Assembly: GCA_945905815.1 (NCBI GenBank)
Contig: CAMDQH010000002.1
Span: 27,982 to 91,981 of the forward strand
Reading direction: 5' to 3'
Length of the DNA: 64,000 nucleotides
Source: Bacteriovorax stolpii
Lineage (GTDB): Bacteria; Bdellovibrionota; Bacteriovoracia; Bacteriovoracales; Bacteriovoracaceae
Positions 17,217-25,456 of the stretch are shown here, piece after piece (position 1 is the first letter of the stretch; each line of letters starts with the position of its first letter). A model generated the notes under the pieces. That model worked only from the letters and a program-made list of their open reading frames with translations, had not been told where the DNA came from and made no database searches. The translations under genes were made by a program, and so were the position numbers.

Positions 17217-18338
17217 ATGAAAAAAGCACTATCCGTCATTTTTATACTGATCTCCGCAGGGCTCCTAAGTGCCGGATTTATTGTATTTAAACGCTATAAT
17301 AGCAACCCTTTGCAAATCTTCCCCTATCCCTATGAGTTTCAAGCTCAGGCCCCTGCAATTAAATTGGATTCACCTATACTTATTACGGGCGACAGAATGG
17401 GTGCCTATTTTGCCAAATTTTCTCCAGAACTTGCCGCTGTCATCTCTGCTGATCTTGCCAAACCAATCAAGATTCAATCTCTCGCTAAAAATGGACACGC
17501 GCTAAACCGGACTTTGCATGTACTTCGCTCATTAGTTCAATGGCCACAAATTCTCATCTATCAAGGTGCCAGCGAAGAATTTCAAGAGCTCAAATTTAAT
17601 CCAGAAAACGCTAACGTTATTAAGAAAAACTTCGCTCTTTATAAGGACGATCGAGTTGAAACTGCCCTTATACTTTTCCCTTGGTTATCAAAACTTGTGT
17701 ATTCGCCACATTCAAGAATTAAGCTTGAAGAGACGCCAAATCTATTGGTTGAAATCTCTGAAGAAAATTATCTGGCAAGGCTTGAAACAGAACTTTTACT
17801 TTTTGAACAACAACTCATTCAACTGGTGAATTTAAGTAAGGATCGTAATAGTCTTTTGATACTCACTACAACTCCATTAAATCTAGATATTGCACCTAAG
17901 AAGGTATGCTCATTTTCATCGACCATAGATATTGAAAAGGATCTGAGCGATATTAACGATCAGTTAACGGCCAACAACCCAAAAGCTGCCTATACAAACT
18001 CTTCTAAACTCGTCGCCATGAATGCTGGAAATGCTCAGCTATACTTTACCCATGGTCAGATTTTAAATCGACTCGGTAAAATAGATGAGGCGAAAACTGC
18101 TATGCTCCAAGCGACTGCTTATGATTGTGATCCGTGGAGGTCGACCGAGGTTTATAATTCAATCATCCGTAAGGTGGCCCGTGATCATCAAGTCATTCTC
18201 TTTGATTTTTCCAGGCTTCTTGAAAATGAATGGAACAAAAATATCACCTTTTTTGATGAGCTGTACCCTCAGAATTTATACTACGATAAAGGCATGAAAC
18301 AATTGGGTCTGGTGATTAAGCAGATTCTGAAACTTTAG
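17217..18338 (+). CDS. Membrane-anchored SGNH-like protein with TPR
   Basis: A 373-residue protein with an N-terminal membrane anchor (residues 5-25, no clear cleavage site). The periplasmic part looks like an SGNH/GDSL hydrolase in which block I reads LITGDRMGAYF (Ser of GDS replaced by Arg), a middle block LIYQGASEEFQEL stands where the Asn block is expected, and block V ends YYDKGMKQLGLVI. A TPR-like hairpin (ANNPKAAYTNSSK to RLGKIDEAKTAMLQA) is inserted before the C-terminus. It is probably not an active esterase. Only 9 bases separate it from the cNMP-binding gene, so the two are co-translated. Confidence 0.5.
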   Translation: MKKALSVIFILISAGLLSAGFIVFKRYNSNPLQIFPYPYEFQAQAPAIKLDSPILITGDRMGAYFAKFSPELAAVISADLAKPIKIQSLAKNGHALNRTLHVLRSLVQWPQILIYQGASEEFQELKFNPENANVIKKNFALYKDDRVETALILFPWLSKLVYSPHSRIKLEETPNLLVEISEENYLARLETELLLFEQQLIQLVNLSKDRNSLLILTTTPLNLDIAPKKVCSFSSTIDIEKDLSDINDQLTANNPKAAYTNSSKLVAMNAGNAQLYFTHGQILNRLGKIDEAKTAMLQATAYDCDPWRSTEVYNSIIRKVARDHQVILFDFSRLLENEWNKNITFFDELYPQNLYYDKGMKQLGLVIKQILKL

Positions 18339-18347
18339 GAGTTAAGT

Positions 18348-18773
18348 GTGCAAGGATTTGATTTAGATTTTGCCGCAAACACAGTGGTTTGCCGTGAAGG
18401 TGATCCCTCCTCTGAACTCTACTTCCTTAAATCAGGTAAGCTTCTTGTTTGTACTATTAGTGGAACCCAAGTTAAGGTCATTTCCCGGATTTCTTCAGGG
18501 GAATTTTTTGGAGAACTCTCCTTTTTTGATGGAAGGCCTCGGGCAAGCTACGTCGTAACACTTGAGAAATGTAAATTGATTCAAATCCAAAAACAGGAAA
18601 TATCTGGTCTCTTACCAAAGTGGTATACCGAGATTGGCATTGGCCTAACTAAAAAGATTAGGCAACTGGATCATATTCTCAACGAAAGTAACCATAGACG
18701 CTCTCAGGCAGAGGAAAGTAAGCCGCTTTCAATAGAAGAGCAAAGATCGCTCTATGAGCTACTAACTAATTAA
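18348..18773 (+). CDS. Cyclic-nucleotide-binding domain protein
   Basis: 141 residues, essentially one cNMP-binding beta-roll: CREGDPSSELYFLKSGKLLV, then the phosphate-binding cassette SGEFFGELSFFDGRPRASYV with Glu and Arg in the positions that hold the ribose and phosphate, followed by a helix. No DNA-binding domain is attached, so it should act as a stand-alone sensor or by protein contact. GTG start with TAGGAG just upstream, overlapping the end of the SGNH-like gene. The last 25 residues (RRSQAEESKPLSIEEQRSLY) are charged. The bound nucleotide cannot be told from sequence. Confidence 0.85.
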   Translation: MQGFDLDFAANTVVCREGDPSSELYFLKSGKLLVCTISGTQVKVISRISSGEFFGELSFFDGRPRASYVVTLEKCKLIQIQKQEISGLLPKWYTEIGIGLTKKIRQLDHILNESNHRRSQAEESKPLSIEEQRSLYELLTN

Positions 18774-18885
18774 AATACATAGGTATTTTGGTCAACATGA
18801 CACCTCAAGTGGTAAACTTCTGTCACTGAATTGGGGCCACTTTTACTCGCACCTAGTCATAAGTCAATATAGGCCCCTCTTAAGT

Positions 18886-18901
18886 TGGCACGCGTCTCGC
18901 A
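18886..18901 (+). promoter_or_regulatory. Sigma-54 promoter for a tiny lipoprotein gene
   Basis: TGGCACG-N4-TCGCA, one mismatch to the consensus TGGCACG-N4-TTGCW, with GG and GC ten bases apart and an extra T before it. Transcription would start near 18913, leaving a leader of about 23 bases with AAGGAGG ahead of the ATG at 18936. The same octamer TTGGCACG precedes both micropeptide genes at 61.4 and 62.6 kb. Confidence 0.65.
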
Positions 18902-18935
18902 TTATATGAATGTAGGACGACAAGGAGGTTGGACC

Positions 18936-19097
18936 ATGAAGACACACATTTTATTCGCTACCTTAACCGCTCTATTACTAACTGCCTGCGCTTCTCATGA
19001 AGGCCGTAAGGTCTCGAGTACACAGGATCCCGTGAAAGATGAGCTAGAATACTCAAAACGGGAATCAAATACAGGTAGAGATTACTCCCGACAGTAA
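18936..19097 (+). CDS. Tiny lipoprotein under sigma-54-type promoter
   Basis: 53 residues starting MKTHILFATLTALLLTACAS, with AAGGAGG 8 bases before the ATG; Leu-Thr-Ala-Cys is a standard lipobox. The mature part is about 35 residues, hydrophilic and charged (DPVKDELEYSKRESNTGRDY), with no known family. An in-frame earlier ATG overlaps the promoter and is rejected. Its near-consensus sigma-54 promoter means expression depends on an enhancer-binding activator and hence on a specific signal. It is followed by arginine decarboxylase after 96 bases. Confidence 0.7.
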   Translation: MKTHILFATLTALLLTACASHEGRKVSSTQDPVKDELEYSKRESNTGRDYSRQ

Positions 19098-19193
19098 AAT
19101 ATTTTATCACTCTCTGGAAAACTGTTTTAATACTCGTTACTTTTCATTTATAGTGCGGGTAATTAATTAAGGATTTTCCGGAGGGTTATTGAG

Positions 19194-21149
19194 TTGAAAA
19201 CAACACAACCACAATTTACGCGTTTCCATAATCTTGATGCCATTAAAGAATGGACCACCCAGGATGCCAACGACATCTACCAGATCAGTCGATGGGGGGA
19301 AGGTTATTTCACAGTTGGTGACAAAGGTGATCTTTGCATTAACCCTACTCGTAAAGAAAATGGTCCATTGATTAACATCATGGAAGTCGTTGAGGAAATG
19401 AAGGAAAAAAAGATCCCTTTTCCCACCGTTATTCGTTTTCATGACATTCTACGTGCTCAAGTTACAAATCTGAATAAAACTTTTCGTGAAACTGTAGAAG
19501 AAGCTCGCTTCACTGGTACTTACTACGGCGTTTACCCTATAAAGGTAAATCAAATGCGCGAAGTGGTTGAAGAAATCGTGGACGCAGGCGCTCCTTATAA
19601 TTATGGTCTAGAAGCCGGATCAAAACCAGAATTGATTGCCGCTCTTGCTATGAACACCAATCAAAACTCACTCACTGTTGTAAACGGCTACAAAGATAGA
19701 GATCTCTTACGGCTGGCCCTTTTGGGAATCCAGTTGGGAAGAAAAGTCATTGTGGTCATTGAGAAATACACAGAACTTTTAGACCTTATGGCGCTTGCAC
19801 AAGAAGTGGGTGTTGAACCATTGATCGGCTTACGTGCGAAAATTGCGACCAAATCATCTGGAAAATGGGCATCATCTGGTGGTGACTACGCAAAGTTTGG
19901 TCTAACCATTACTGAAATTCTTCAGGCCGTTAAATATCTAAAATCTATTGATAAAACTCACTGTTTGAAACTCTTCCATTTTCATATTGGATCTCAGATT
20001 CCTGATATTAAAACCATCAAAGATTCTATTTCAGAAGGTGCTCGTATTTACGCTAAGCTTTACAAAGAAGGCGCAAAACTGGAATTCTTCGATGTGGGCG
20101 GTGGTGTTGGTGTGAATTACGATGGAACTCGATCAAACACGCCTTCATCGACAAATTACACAACCAAAGAATATGTTGCAGACGTTGTGTATATTCTAAA
20201 ACAAGTTTGTGATCTAGAAGATGTACCCCATCCAAATATTGTATCTGAGTCAGGTCGAGCGATAACGGCCCACCACTCTTGCGTTGTCACAAACGTCTTC
20301 GGTGCTTTAGAAATCGGAAACGAAACTTACAACGTGGACAAAGGTGTTGGCGAGAACATACTTGTAACTAACATGCGAGACCTACAAACAGAGCTTACAG
20401 AAAAAAACTATCAAGATGTTTTTAACGACGCGACTAAACTCAAAGAAGAGTCCGTTTCGGCCTTCAAATTTGGTATTCTTTCACTTGATGAGCGCGCCAA
20501 ACTTGAAACGATGTATTGGAAAATCTGTAAAGGCATCGTTGATCATGCTTCAAAAGATGAATACGCGCCTGATGAGATTTTGCTCTTAAAAAACCAAATG
20601 GCTTCTCAGTACTTATGTAACTTCTCTATTTTCCAATCAGCTCCCGATACTTGGGCGATTGGCCAGATTCTTCCAATTGTTCCTCTTCACAAGCTCAACG
20701 AGAAGCCAACTGAGCTTTGCACATTGGTTGATATCACTTGTGATTCAGACGGTAAGATCGATACGTTCTTATCTGCTGATGGTCCAACCAATACCATGCC
20801 TCTTCATAAGCTAAATAACGGCGACGATTATTACATCGGTTTATTCATGACTGGCGCTTACCAGGATATTATGGGTGATAACCATAACTGCTTTGGACGC
20901 TTGAATGAAGTCCATGTGTTTTGCGACGATGATGATCCAACAGACTTTTATATTGAAGAAGTGATCTATGGAAACAAGGCCAGCCATGTTCTTGCTTCGC
21001 TTCAGTATAATCCAGAAACTCTGGCGCAAACGATGAAGGCCAACGTTGACCTTCAAGTTAAACGCGGGAAGATCCGCCCTCGTGAAGGTGTGGATCTGAC
21101 AGATTTTTATGAAGCTTGTCTGAAGAGTTATACTTATTTAAAGAAATAA
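19194..21149 (+). CDS. speA: Biosynthetic arginine decarboxylase
   Basis: Decarboxylates arginine to agmatine, the first step of the agmatine route to putrescine and spermidine. The 651-residue length is typical of SpeA. Seen: PLP lysine about 117 in GVYPIKVNQ, GLEAGSKPELIAAL, the HFHIGSQ and DVGGGVGVNYDG phosphate-binding segments, SESGRAI, and the C-terminal LVDITCDSDGKID with the substrate-binding Cys-Asp. The start is TTG 19194, with CCGGAGGG 9 bases upstream and no better ATG. No agmatinase or deiminase gene lies nearby. A strong terminator follows at once. Confidence 0.95.
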   Translation: MKTTQPQFTRFHNLDAIKEWTTQDANDIYQISRWGEGYFTVGDKGDLCINPTRKENGPLINIMEVVEEMKEKKIPFPTVIRFHDILRAQVTNLNKTFRETVEEARFTGTYYGVYPIKVNQMREVVEEIVDAGAPYNYGLEAGSKPELIAALAMNTNQNSLTVVNGYKDRDLLRLALLGIQLGRKVIVVIEKYTELLDLMALAQEVGVEPLIGLRAKIATKSSGKWASSGGDYAKFGLTITEILQAVKYLKSIDKTHCLKLFHFHIGSQIPDIKTIKDSISEGARIYAKLYKEGAKLEFFDVGGGVGVNYDGTRSNTPSSTNYTTKEYVADVVYILKQVCDLEDVPHPNIVSESGRAITAHHSCVVTNVFGALEIGNETYNVDKGVGENILVTNMRDLQTELTEKNYQDVFNDATKLKEESVSAFKFGILSLDERAKLETMYWKICKGIVDHASKDEYAPDEILLLKNQMASQYLCNFSIFQSAPDTWAIGQILPIVPLHKLNEKPTELCTLVDITCDSDGKIDTFLSADGPTNTMPLHKLNNGDDYYIGLFMTGAYQDIMGDNHNCFGRLNEVHVFCDDDDPTDFYIEEVIYGNKASHVLASLQYNPETLAQTMKANVDLQVKRGKIRPREGVDLTDFYEACLKSYTYLKK

Positions 21150-21151
21150 TT

Positions 21152-22501
21152 TCAAGGCCCCTTTATGGGGCCTTTTTTTTTTACAAACTCAAACAATTCC
21201 ACACTTAAAAAGAGTGCCAGAGAAGAGTAAAAAGTCCAAAGTAAAAAAACCAATAGAGCACCAGCAGCACCATAAAGTGAGTGTAGAGCAATGTTCTTCA
21301 TGTAAAGACCAGTCAAAACATTGCCCACTAAAAAAGCACCAGTTGCAATGAACGAAATTTGAGCACAATCAGAAAGCTTTTTTTTCTTTGTAGGCGTGAA
21401 AAAATAGAGACCCGTGAAAAGTATAAACAGAACAGAGAAGTTCAACAGGACCTGCACAAAACTTCTCCAGTCCGTATTTTCAAAGCGTGACGCCAGTAAG
21501 AAATTGAAGATCGGACTGATCACAAGTGAAGTCGCGAATAATAAACACATGGCCATTACCACAAGCATAAGAATTCCTCGTTCTTTCAGTGCTTGCAAGA
21601 ACGACATGGATTTTGAATGGTCATAATCTCCATAAATAATGTCTAAAGAATATCTTATTTGCATAAAAACAAATGATGCCAAGAAGAGTAAAAAGCCTAG
21701 ACCTATTACTCCGGAGATAGACCCCACATCGACCCTATTCTTGAGATTATCAAATATAAGTTGAAGTGTTTGAGAAGCGCCAGGGGCCACAAATGCAACC
21801 TGTTCGAGAATCTTAAGCTGTAAATCTTCACCAATTAAAGAAGTAATACCCAACAAGATGAGAAGAAGTGGCGCAAGACCTAAAGCTGCATAATAGGCAA
21901 TGGATGAGGAAAGAAGAAATAAATTATGGCGACTGATACGTTTGTGAAAGGCATGTAGATTAGGGATTAGGCCCTTTTTTTTTTCTGAATTTTCCATTCC
22001 CAAATACTGTTCTTTATACTTCAAATAGGACTCATAATGGTGCGAGACTCGCTCGATTTCTTCTGGGGTTAATGGTCTCTCTACCACGCCAGGCCGGCCC
22101 TTAATCAAACTTCCCGGAGGAAATTTTTTGCCAGGAGAGACCAAAGTTCCAGCAGCTACTAGTGAGTTATCACCAATTTCTGCTCCATCCAAAATAATCG
22201 CCCCCATTCCAATCAAGCAGCCATTACCTATTTTACATCCATGAAGAACAACACTATGGCCAAAAGAGGTATTTTCACCAATCGTAAGATCATTGAGTTC
22301 GGTCACATGAAACATACACATATCCTGAACGTTAGTATTTTTACCGATACGAATAATATTTACATCAGCACGAACAACAGAATTGAACCAGATACTCACA
22401 TGATCACCTAAGATGGCACGGCCTATGACCTTGGCCCCGTCAGCTACAAATACTCTTTCCCCAATTTCGGGCGAATATTGAAGATATGGCGACACTTTCA
22501 T
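21152..22501 (-). CDS. Gamma-carbonic-anhydrase-like / YihY (BrkB) fusion protein
   Basis: 449 residues joining two proteins that are normally separate. Residues 1-170 form a left-handed hexapeptide helix of the gamma-carbonic-anhydrase family (Paa/YrdA type) with three metal-ligand histidines in place (about His65, His82, His87). Residues 180-440 are a YihY/BrkB-like membrane protein with about six helices (SSIAYYAALGLAPLLLILLG, then SLYGAAGALLVFLLW). The junction, MENSEKKKGLIP, is coded by a run of ten A (21975-21984). Insertion or loss of one A brings a stop within a few codons, leaving only the anhydrase part. A true fusion is likeliest; slippage or a base-count error are alternatives. 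Confidence 0.8.
   Translation of the reverse strand: MKVSPYLQYSPEIGERVFVADGAKVIGRAILGDHVSIWFNSVVRADVNIIRIGKNTNVQDMCMFHVTELNDLTIGENTSFGHSVVLHGCKIGNGCLIGMGAIILDGAEIGDNSLVAAGTLVSPGKKFPPGSLIKGRPGVVERPLTPEEIERVSHHYESYLKYKEQYLGMENSEKKKGLIPNLHAFHKRISRHNLFLLSSSIAYYAALGLAPLLLILLGITSLIGEDLQLKILEQVAFVAPGASQTLQLIFDNLKNRVDVGSISGVIGLGFLLFLASFVFMQIRYSLDIIYGDYDHSKSMSFLQALKERGILMLVVMAMCLLFATSLVISPIFNFLLASRFENTDWRSFVQVLLNFSVLFILFTGLYFFTPTKKKKLSDCAQISFIATGAFLVGNVLTGLYMKNIALHSLYGAAGALLVFLLWTFYSSLALFLSVELFEFVKKKGPIKGP
21154..21182 (+). terminator. Rho-independent terminator of speA, inside opposite gene's end
   Basis: Stem AAGGCCCC / GGGGCCTT with a 5-base loop, then ten T. It starts 5 bases after the speA stop and also encodes the last residues (KKGPIKGP and the stop) of the convergent fusion gene, so one hairpin serves as terminator on one strand and coding sequence on the other. 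Confidence 0.85.
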
Positions 22502-22504
22502 AAA

Positions 22505-23593
22505 TTAGCCTCTCAAAATCGCCAGGACATCGGAGTCCTGAGGAAAAAAATGGGGAGCAAGAACTTGTATTTTCCCCCCCTGGTTCATCACTTCTTCGGC
22601 GAGTAAATTTAAAATATCTACTGAATGTTGTTTTTTTAATGCTTTTTTATGAATTTCAAATTCACCAGTTTCAAAACTAATTTTTCCATAAACCTTGCGT
22701 TCAGTTGGTAAAACTAACTGAGCAACTTTACCCTGCATTGTGGCCTGAACGATTTCTCCCAAATCAGAGATTAATCGCTTGGAAGACACCATTCTCATAA
22801 GACGCTCTTTAAATTTTACTGAATAAAAGTCCATCACGGAATAGCGAAACATTTTACATTTCTCTAAAATTTCCACACAAGTTTTCTCATGAAAATCTTC
22901 TTGAATATGAGAAATGACTGAATTGGAATGAGAGAAGGACTTTAAAAAAATATCTTTTGTATCCTTTAGTCCAGTGACCAAAATAGGAATGGAGTCGTAA
23001 TGTGTGAGATCCAGTACTTTCTGAGCAATAGACTTTAAGGCCTGAATTGATTTATAAGGAATTAGGCCCACGTGATTAGGGGAAAATAAACGGGACTTCA
23101 TATCAATCGAAAATTGATCAAACTCATATTGCTGAATGATCTCCAGATGCTGAAAATCACCACGGTAAACTTTTATGTCGTAGAGAGAAACATTCACAAC
23201 AAGATATTCAGGGTTTACAAAAAGTTCTTCTAAAAGGGGCCTGACGTAGAAGCTGTTACCTATGATGCAATAGGATTCAACTGTCGTTTCCAGCGCTATG
23301 TAACCTTGAAGGTCTTCAGAAAGAAAAAAACCATATGCTTTTTCAGGATGGTTTTTTAAAATTTTAATTATATTGGAATTATTTTTTTCCAATAATTTTG
23401 CAAGCGATGATTTTCCTCGCAAAGTTAACTGAAGTTGCATGTCGGAAAGGAAGGGTTCTAGCTCGACAAGATCCGCCTTGTGAGGTTGAAAAAAGCTTAA
23501 TGTCGTGCCAGATTGAGAATGGAATAACAACTGGTTAAGATTTATTGGTTTCAATTTTTGACCCTCATGGTCTAGAAAACGGCATGTACTCAT
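22505..23593 (-). CDS. baeRF-family protein (eRF1-like, ribosome-associated)
   Basis: The start is placed at the ATG giving MSTCRFLDHEG, which avoids overlap with the divergent ROK gene. The 362-residue protein resembles bacterial archaeo-eukaryotic release-factor homologues (baeRF). The clearest part is the C-terminal eRF1 domain-3-like region: IVQATMQGKVAQLVLPTERK, then ILNLLAEEVMNQGGKIQVL and the closing DSDVLAILRG, matching the family's A-x-x-G-x-V-x-x-L, GG-x-V and AILRY-type end. An N-terminal LSFFQPHK and a central VNVSLYDIKVYRGD also fit. Family members have been tied to ribosome hibernation or rescue; the role here is inferred. Confidence 0.65.
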   Translation of the reverse strand: MSTCRFLDHEGQKLKPINLNQLLFHSQSGTTLSFFQPHKADLVELEPFLSDMQLQLTLRGKSSLAKLLEKNNSNIIKILKNHPEKAYGFFLSEDLQGYIALETTVESYCIIGNSFYVRPLLEELFVNPEYLVVNVSLYDIKVYRGDFQHLEIIQQYEFDQFSIDMKSRLFSPNHVGLIPYKSIQALKSIAQKVLDLTHYDSIPILVTGLKDTKDIFLKSFSHSNSVISHIQEDFHEKTCVEILEKCKMFRYSVMDFYSVKFKERLMRMVSSKRLISDLGEIVQATMQGKVAQLVLPTERKVYGKISFETGEFEIHKKALKKQHSVDILNLLAEEVMNQGGKIQVLAPHFFPQDSDVLAILRG

Positions 23594-23631
23594 TATAGCC
23601 GAGAGCACAGTTTCATGATAGCGTTTTGGCC

Positions 23632-24570
23632 ATGAAGAACAAGCAAATTGCCTTTGGTATTGATATCGGTGGGACGAATACAAAAATGGGTATTTTTGAT
23701 TTAGAAGGTAAACTTCTGAGCTTCAAGACTATACCCACTGCAAAGATAGGTGACCCTGCGCTTTTCATTGAGCAGTTAGCTCAGGAATCTCAGCAAATGC
23801 TTAATAGCGAATTGGAAATGAAGTTAGGTGACAAAAATATCGTGGGTTTAGGTGCTGGCGCCCCAATGGCCAACTATTTTACCGGTTCAATTGAGCATGC
23901 GCCAAATCTGGGTTGGACAAATGTCCCACTTAAAATACTTTTCGAAAAATATTTTCTCTGTCCATCAGTTATTGAAAACGACGCTAACCTCGCAGCAGTA
24001 GGCGAAAAGAAATGGGGATCAGGCAAAGATCTAACTGATTTTGTTCTTATCACTCTAGGAACTGGCGTAGGAACTGGGCTAATTCTAGACGGGAAACTCT
24101 ATCGCGGCTTTAATGCTTTAGGAGCTGAAGGTGGACACATCATTATCCCTCATGAAAAGAAACGTCTTTGCTCTTGTGGTGGTATGAATCACCTTGAGAG
24201 TTTTTTATCTGCAAAAGGAATCAAGGAAACAATTTCGGAGCTCACCCACGAAGAATGGACCATTGAAAAACTTGGAACTTTATTTAGAAGTGGTGATTTA
24301 AAAGCGACAGCAATAATAAATCAAATAGCAACTGAACTTGCGACAGGCCTCGCCTCTATGGGTGTTTTGTTTGGTCCACAGGCATTCATTATTGGTGGTG
24401 GAGTTTCTAAACTTGGAGACACGTTCAATCAAGTCGTTCAAAAGAAATTGGATGAGCACATTCATTTTTCGTTAAAAGGAAAAATTAAAATTCTTGCTGC
24501 GACCTTGTCTTCAGACAAGGGTGCTATCTATGGTGGAGCCGCACATATTTTTGATGAGGTTTCAAAATAA
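23632..24570 (+). CDS. ROK-family sugar kinase, glucokinase-like
   Basis: 312 residues from ATG 23632, with the ROK signature: phosphate-1 loop GIDIGGTNTKMG, catalytic region SVIENDANLAAVGEKKWG with Asp of END, ITLGTGVGTGLILDG, and GAEGGHI as first zinc ligand. The zinc loop, normally C-x-C-G-x-x-G-C-x-E, reads CSCGGMNHLE, so the third cysteine is replaced, with His as a plausible substitute ligand. Glucokinase fits well: it could feed glucose released by the glucoamylase at 3.4 kb into metabolism. First gene of a run of four overlapping genes. Confidence 0.85.
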   Translation: MKNKQIAFGIDIGGTNTKMGIFDLEGKLLSFKTIPTAKIGDPALFIEQLAQESQQMLNSELEMKLGDKNIVGLGAGAPMANYFTGSIEHAPNLGWTNVPLKILFEKYFLCPSVIENDANLAAVGEKKWGSGKDLTDFVLITLGTGVGTGLILDGKLYRGFNALGAEGGHIIIPHEKKRLCSCGGMNHLESFLSAKGIKETISELTHEEWTIEKLGTLFRSGDLKATAIINQIATELATGLASMGVLFGPQAFIIGGGVSKLGDTFNQVVQKKLDEHIHFSLKGKIKILAATLSSDKGAIYGGAAHIFDEVSK

Positions 24571-24875
24571 TGGAAGTTCCTGCTGACTGGCATTTAAATA
24601 ACGAGAATAAAGATGCTAAAAAGCTTAATGAAATGGTAACTGCTCTTGCCAAGAGACTTTTAAAATCTGTTTCAGAATCAGAAACGGATGAAGAAAAATT
24701 TGATGCTGTTCACATTTTTTATCGAAAATACTACACGCTGACTTTATCCAAATCTAATCTTGCAACTGGCATCAATAAATCCCCTGCTCGCGATATCATC
24801 TTAGATTATCCCTGGAAGGATCTCGAACTTCACCGTTTTACCTGCATGAAGATTTGGGAAAAGATTAACCATTGA
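24570..24875 (+). CDS. Small soluble protein of unknown function
   Basis: 101 residues, start overlapping the ROK stop (TAATG) and end overlapping the Maf start (TTGA), so it is plainly read within the operon. Highly charged and helical in look (NENKDAKKLNEMVTALAKRL), with an aromatic-rich centre IFYRKYYTLTLSK and no signal peptide or known motif. I do not recognise it. Tight overlap with a kinase and a nucleotide pyrophosphatase suggests a cytosolic accessory role, nothing more. Confidence 0.55.
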   Translation: MEVPADWHLNNENKDAKKLNEMVTALAKRLLKSVSESETDEEKFDAVHIFYRKYYTLTLSKSNLATGINKSPARDIILDYPWKDLELHRFTCMKIWEKINH

Positions 24876-25456
24876 AATTACCATACCCATTAATCCTTGC
24901 TTCAACTTCTAAGTACCGAGGAGCACTCCTCGCACAATTGGGACATCAGTTTGAGTCCATATCTCCGGGTGTTGATGAAGACCAACTAAAATCCCAAAAT
25001 TTTACTCCAACACAAATAGCAACTGAGCTGGCAAAGCTAAAAGCTCTTGCCGTATTTAAGAAAAGACCAGAAGCCTGTGTCATCGGTTCTGATCAAGTCT
25101 GCGTATTAAATGGAGAATTATTAAGTAAGCCCGGTTCCAAGGAGAATGCCATCCTACAGTTGCAAAAGATGCAAGGGATTCATCACGAGCTTATTACGGC
25201 CGTTACAATCCTTTACCCCCAAGGTGAAATCAATTTTCACAATAGAACTCTTCTTTTTATGCGTCCTCTGACTTTGTCTAAAATCACTCGTTATATAGAA
25301 GAAGATTTACCTCTCGACTGTGCCGGTAGTTATAAATTGGAGTCCAAAGGTATTAAGCTATTTGAAAAGATTGAAATGGATGATCACACATCCATCATTG
25401 GTCTTCCCCTTATTCAACTCAACAATCATCTATTAAAAATCGGCTTCCCTATATGA
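24872..25456 (+). CDS. Maf-like nucleotide pyrophosphatase
   Basis: Hydrolyses non-canonical or excess nucleoside triphosphates to monophosphates. The 194-residue protein has the Maf features: LILASTSKYRGALL at the N-terminus (usual form L-A-S-x-S-x-R), the ISPGVDED acid pair, and CVIGSDQVCVLNGELLSKPG. Having SDQV rather than SDTV resembles the YceF-type branch, which prefers 7-methyl-GTP in E. coli; that specificity is an analogy. The start is TTG overlapping the previous stop; the stop overlaps the PhoD gene ATG. Confidence 0.85.
   Translation: MKLPYPLILASTSKYRGALLAQLGHQFESISPGVDEDQLKSQNFTPTQIATELAKLKALAVFKKRPEACVIGSDQVCVLNGELLSKPGSKENAILQLQKMQGIHHELITAVTILYPQGEINFHNRTLLFMRPLTLSKITRYIEEDLPLDCAGSYKLESKGIKLFEKIEMDDHTSIIGLPLIQLNNHLLKIGFPI

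Noticed and set aside
18885..18935. Earlier ATG-type start for the tiny lipoprotein (MARVSHYMNVG...)
   Set aside because: It overlaps the sigma-54 promoter itself, and the AAGGAGG site and signal peptide point to ATG 18936.
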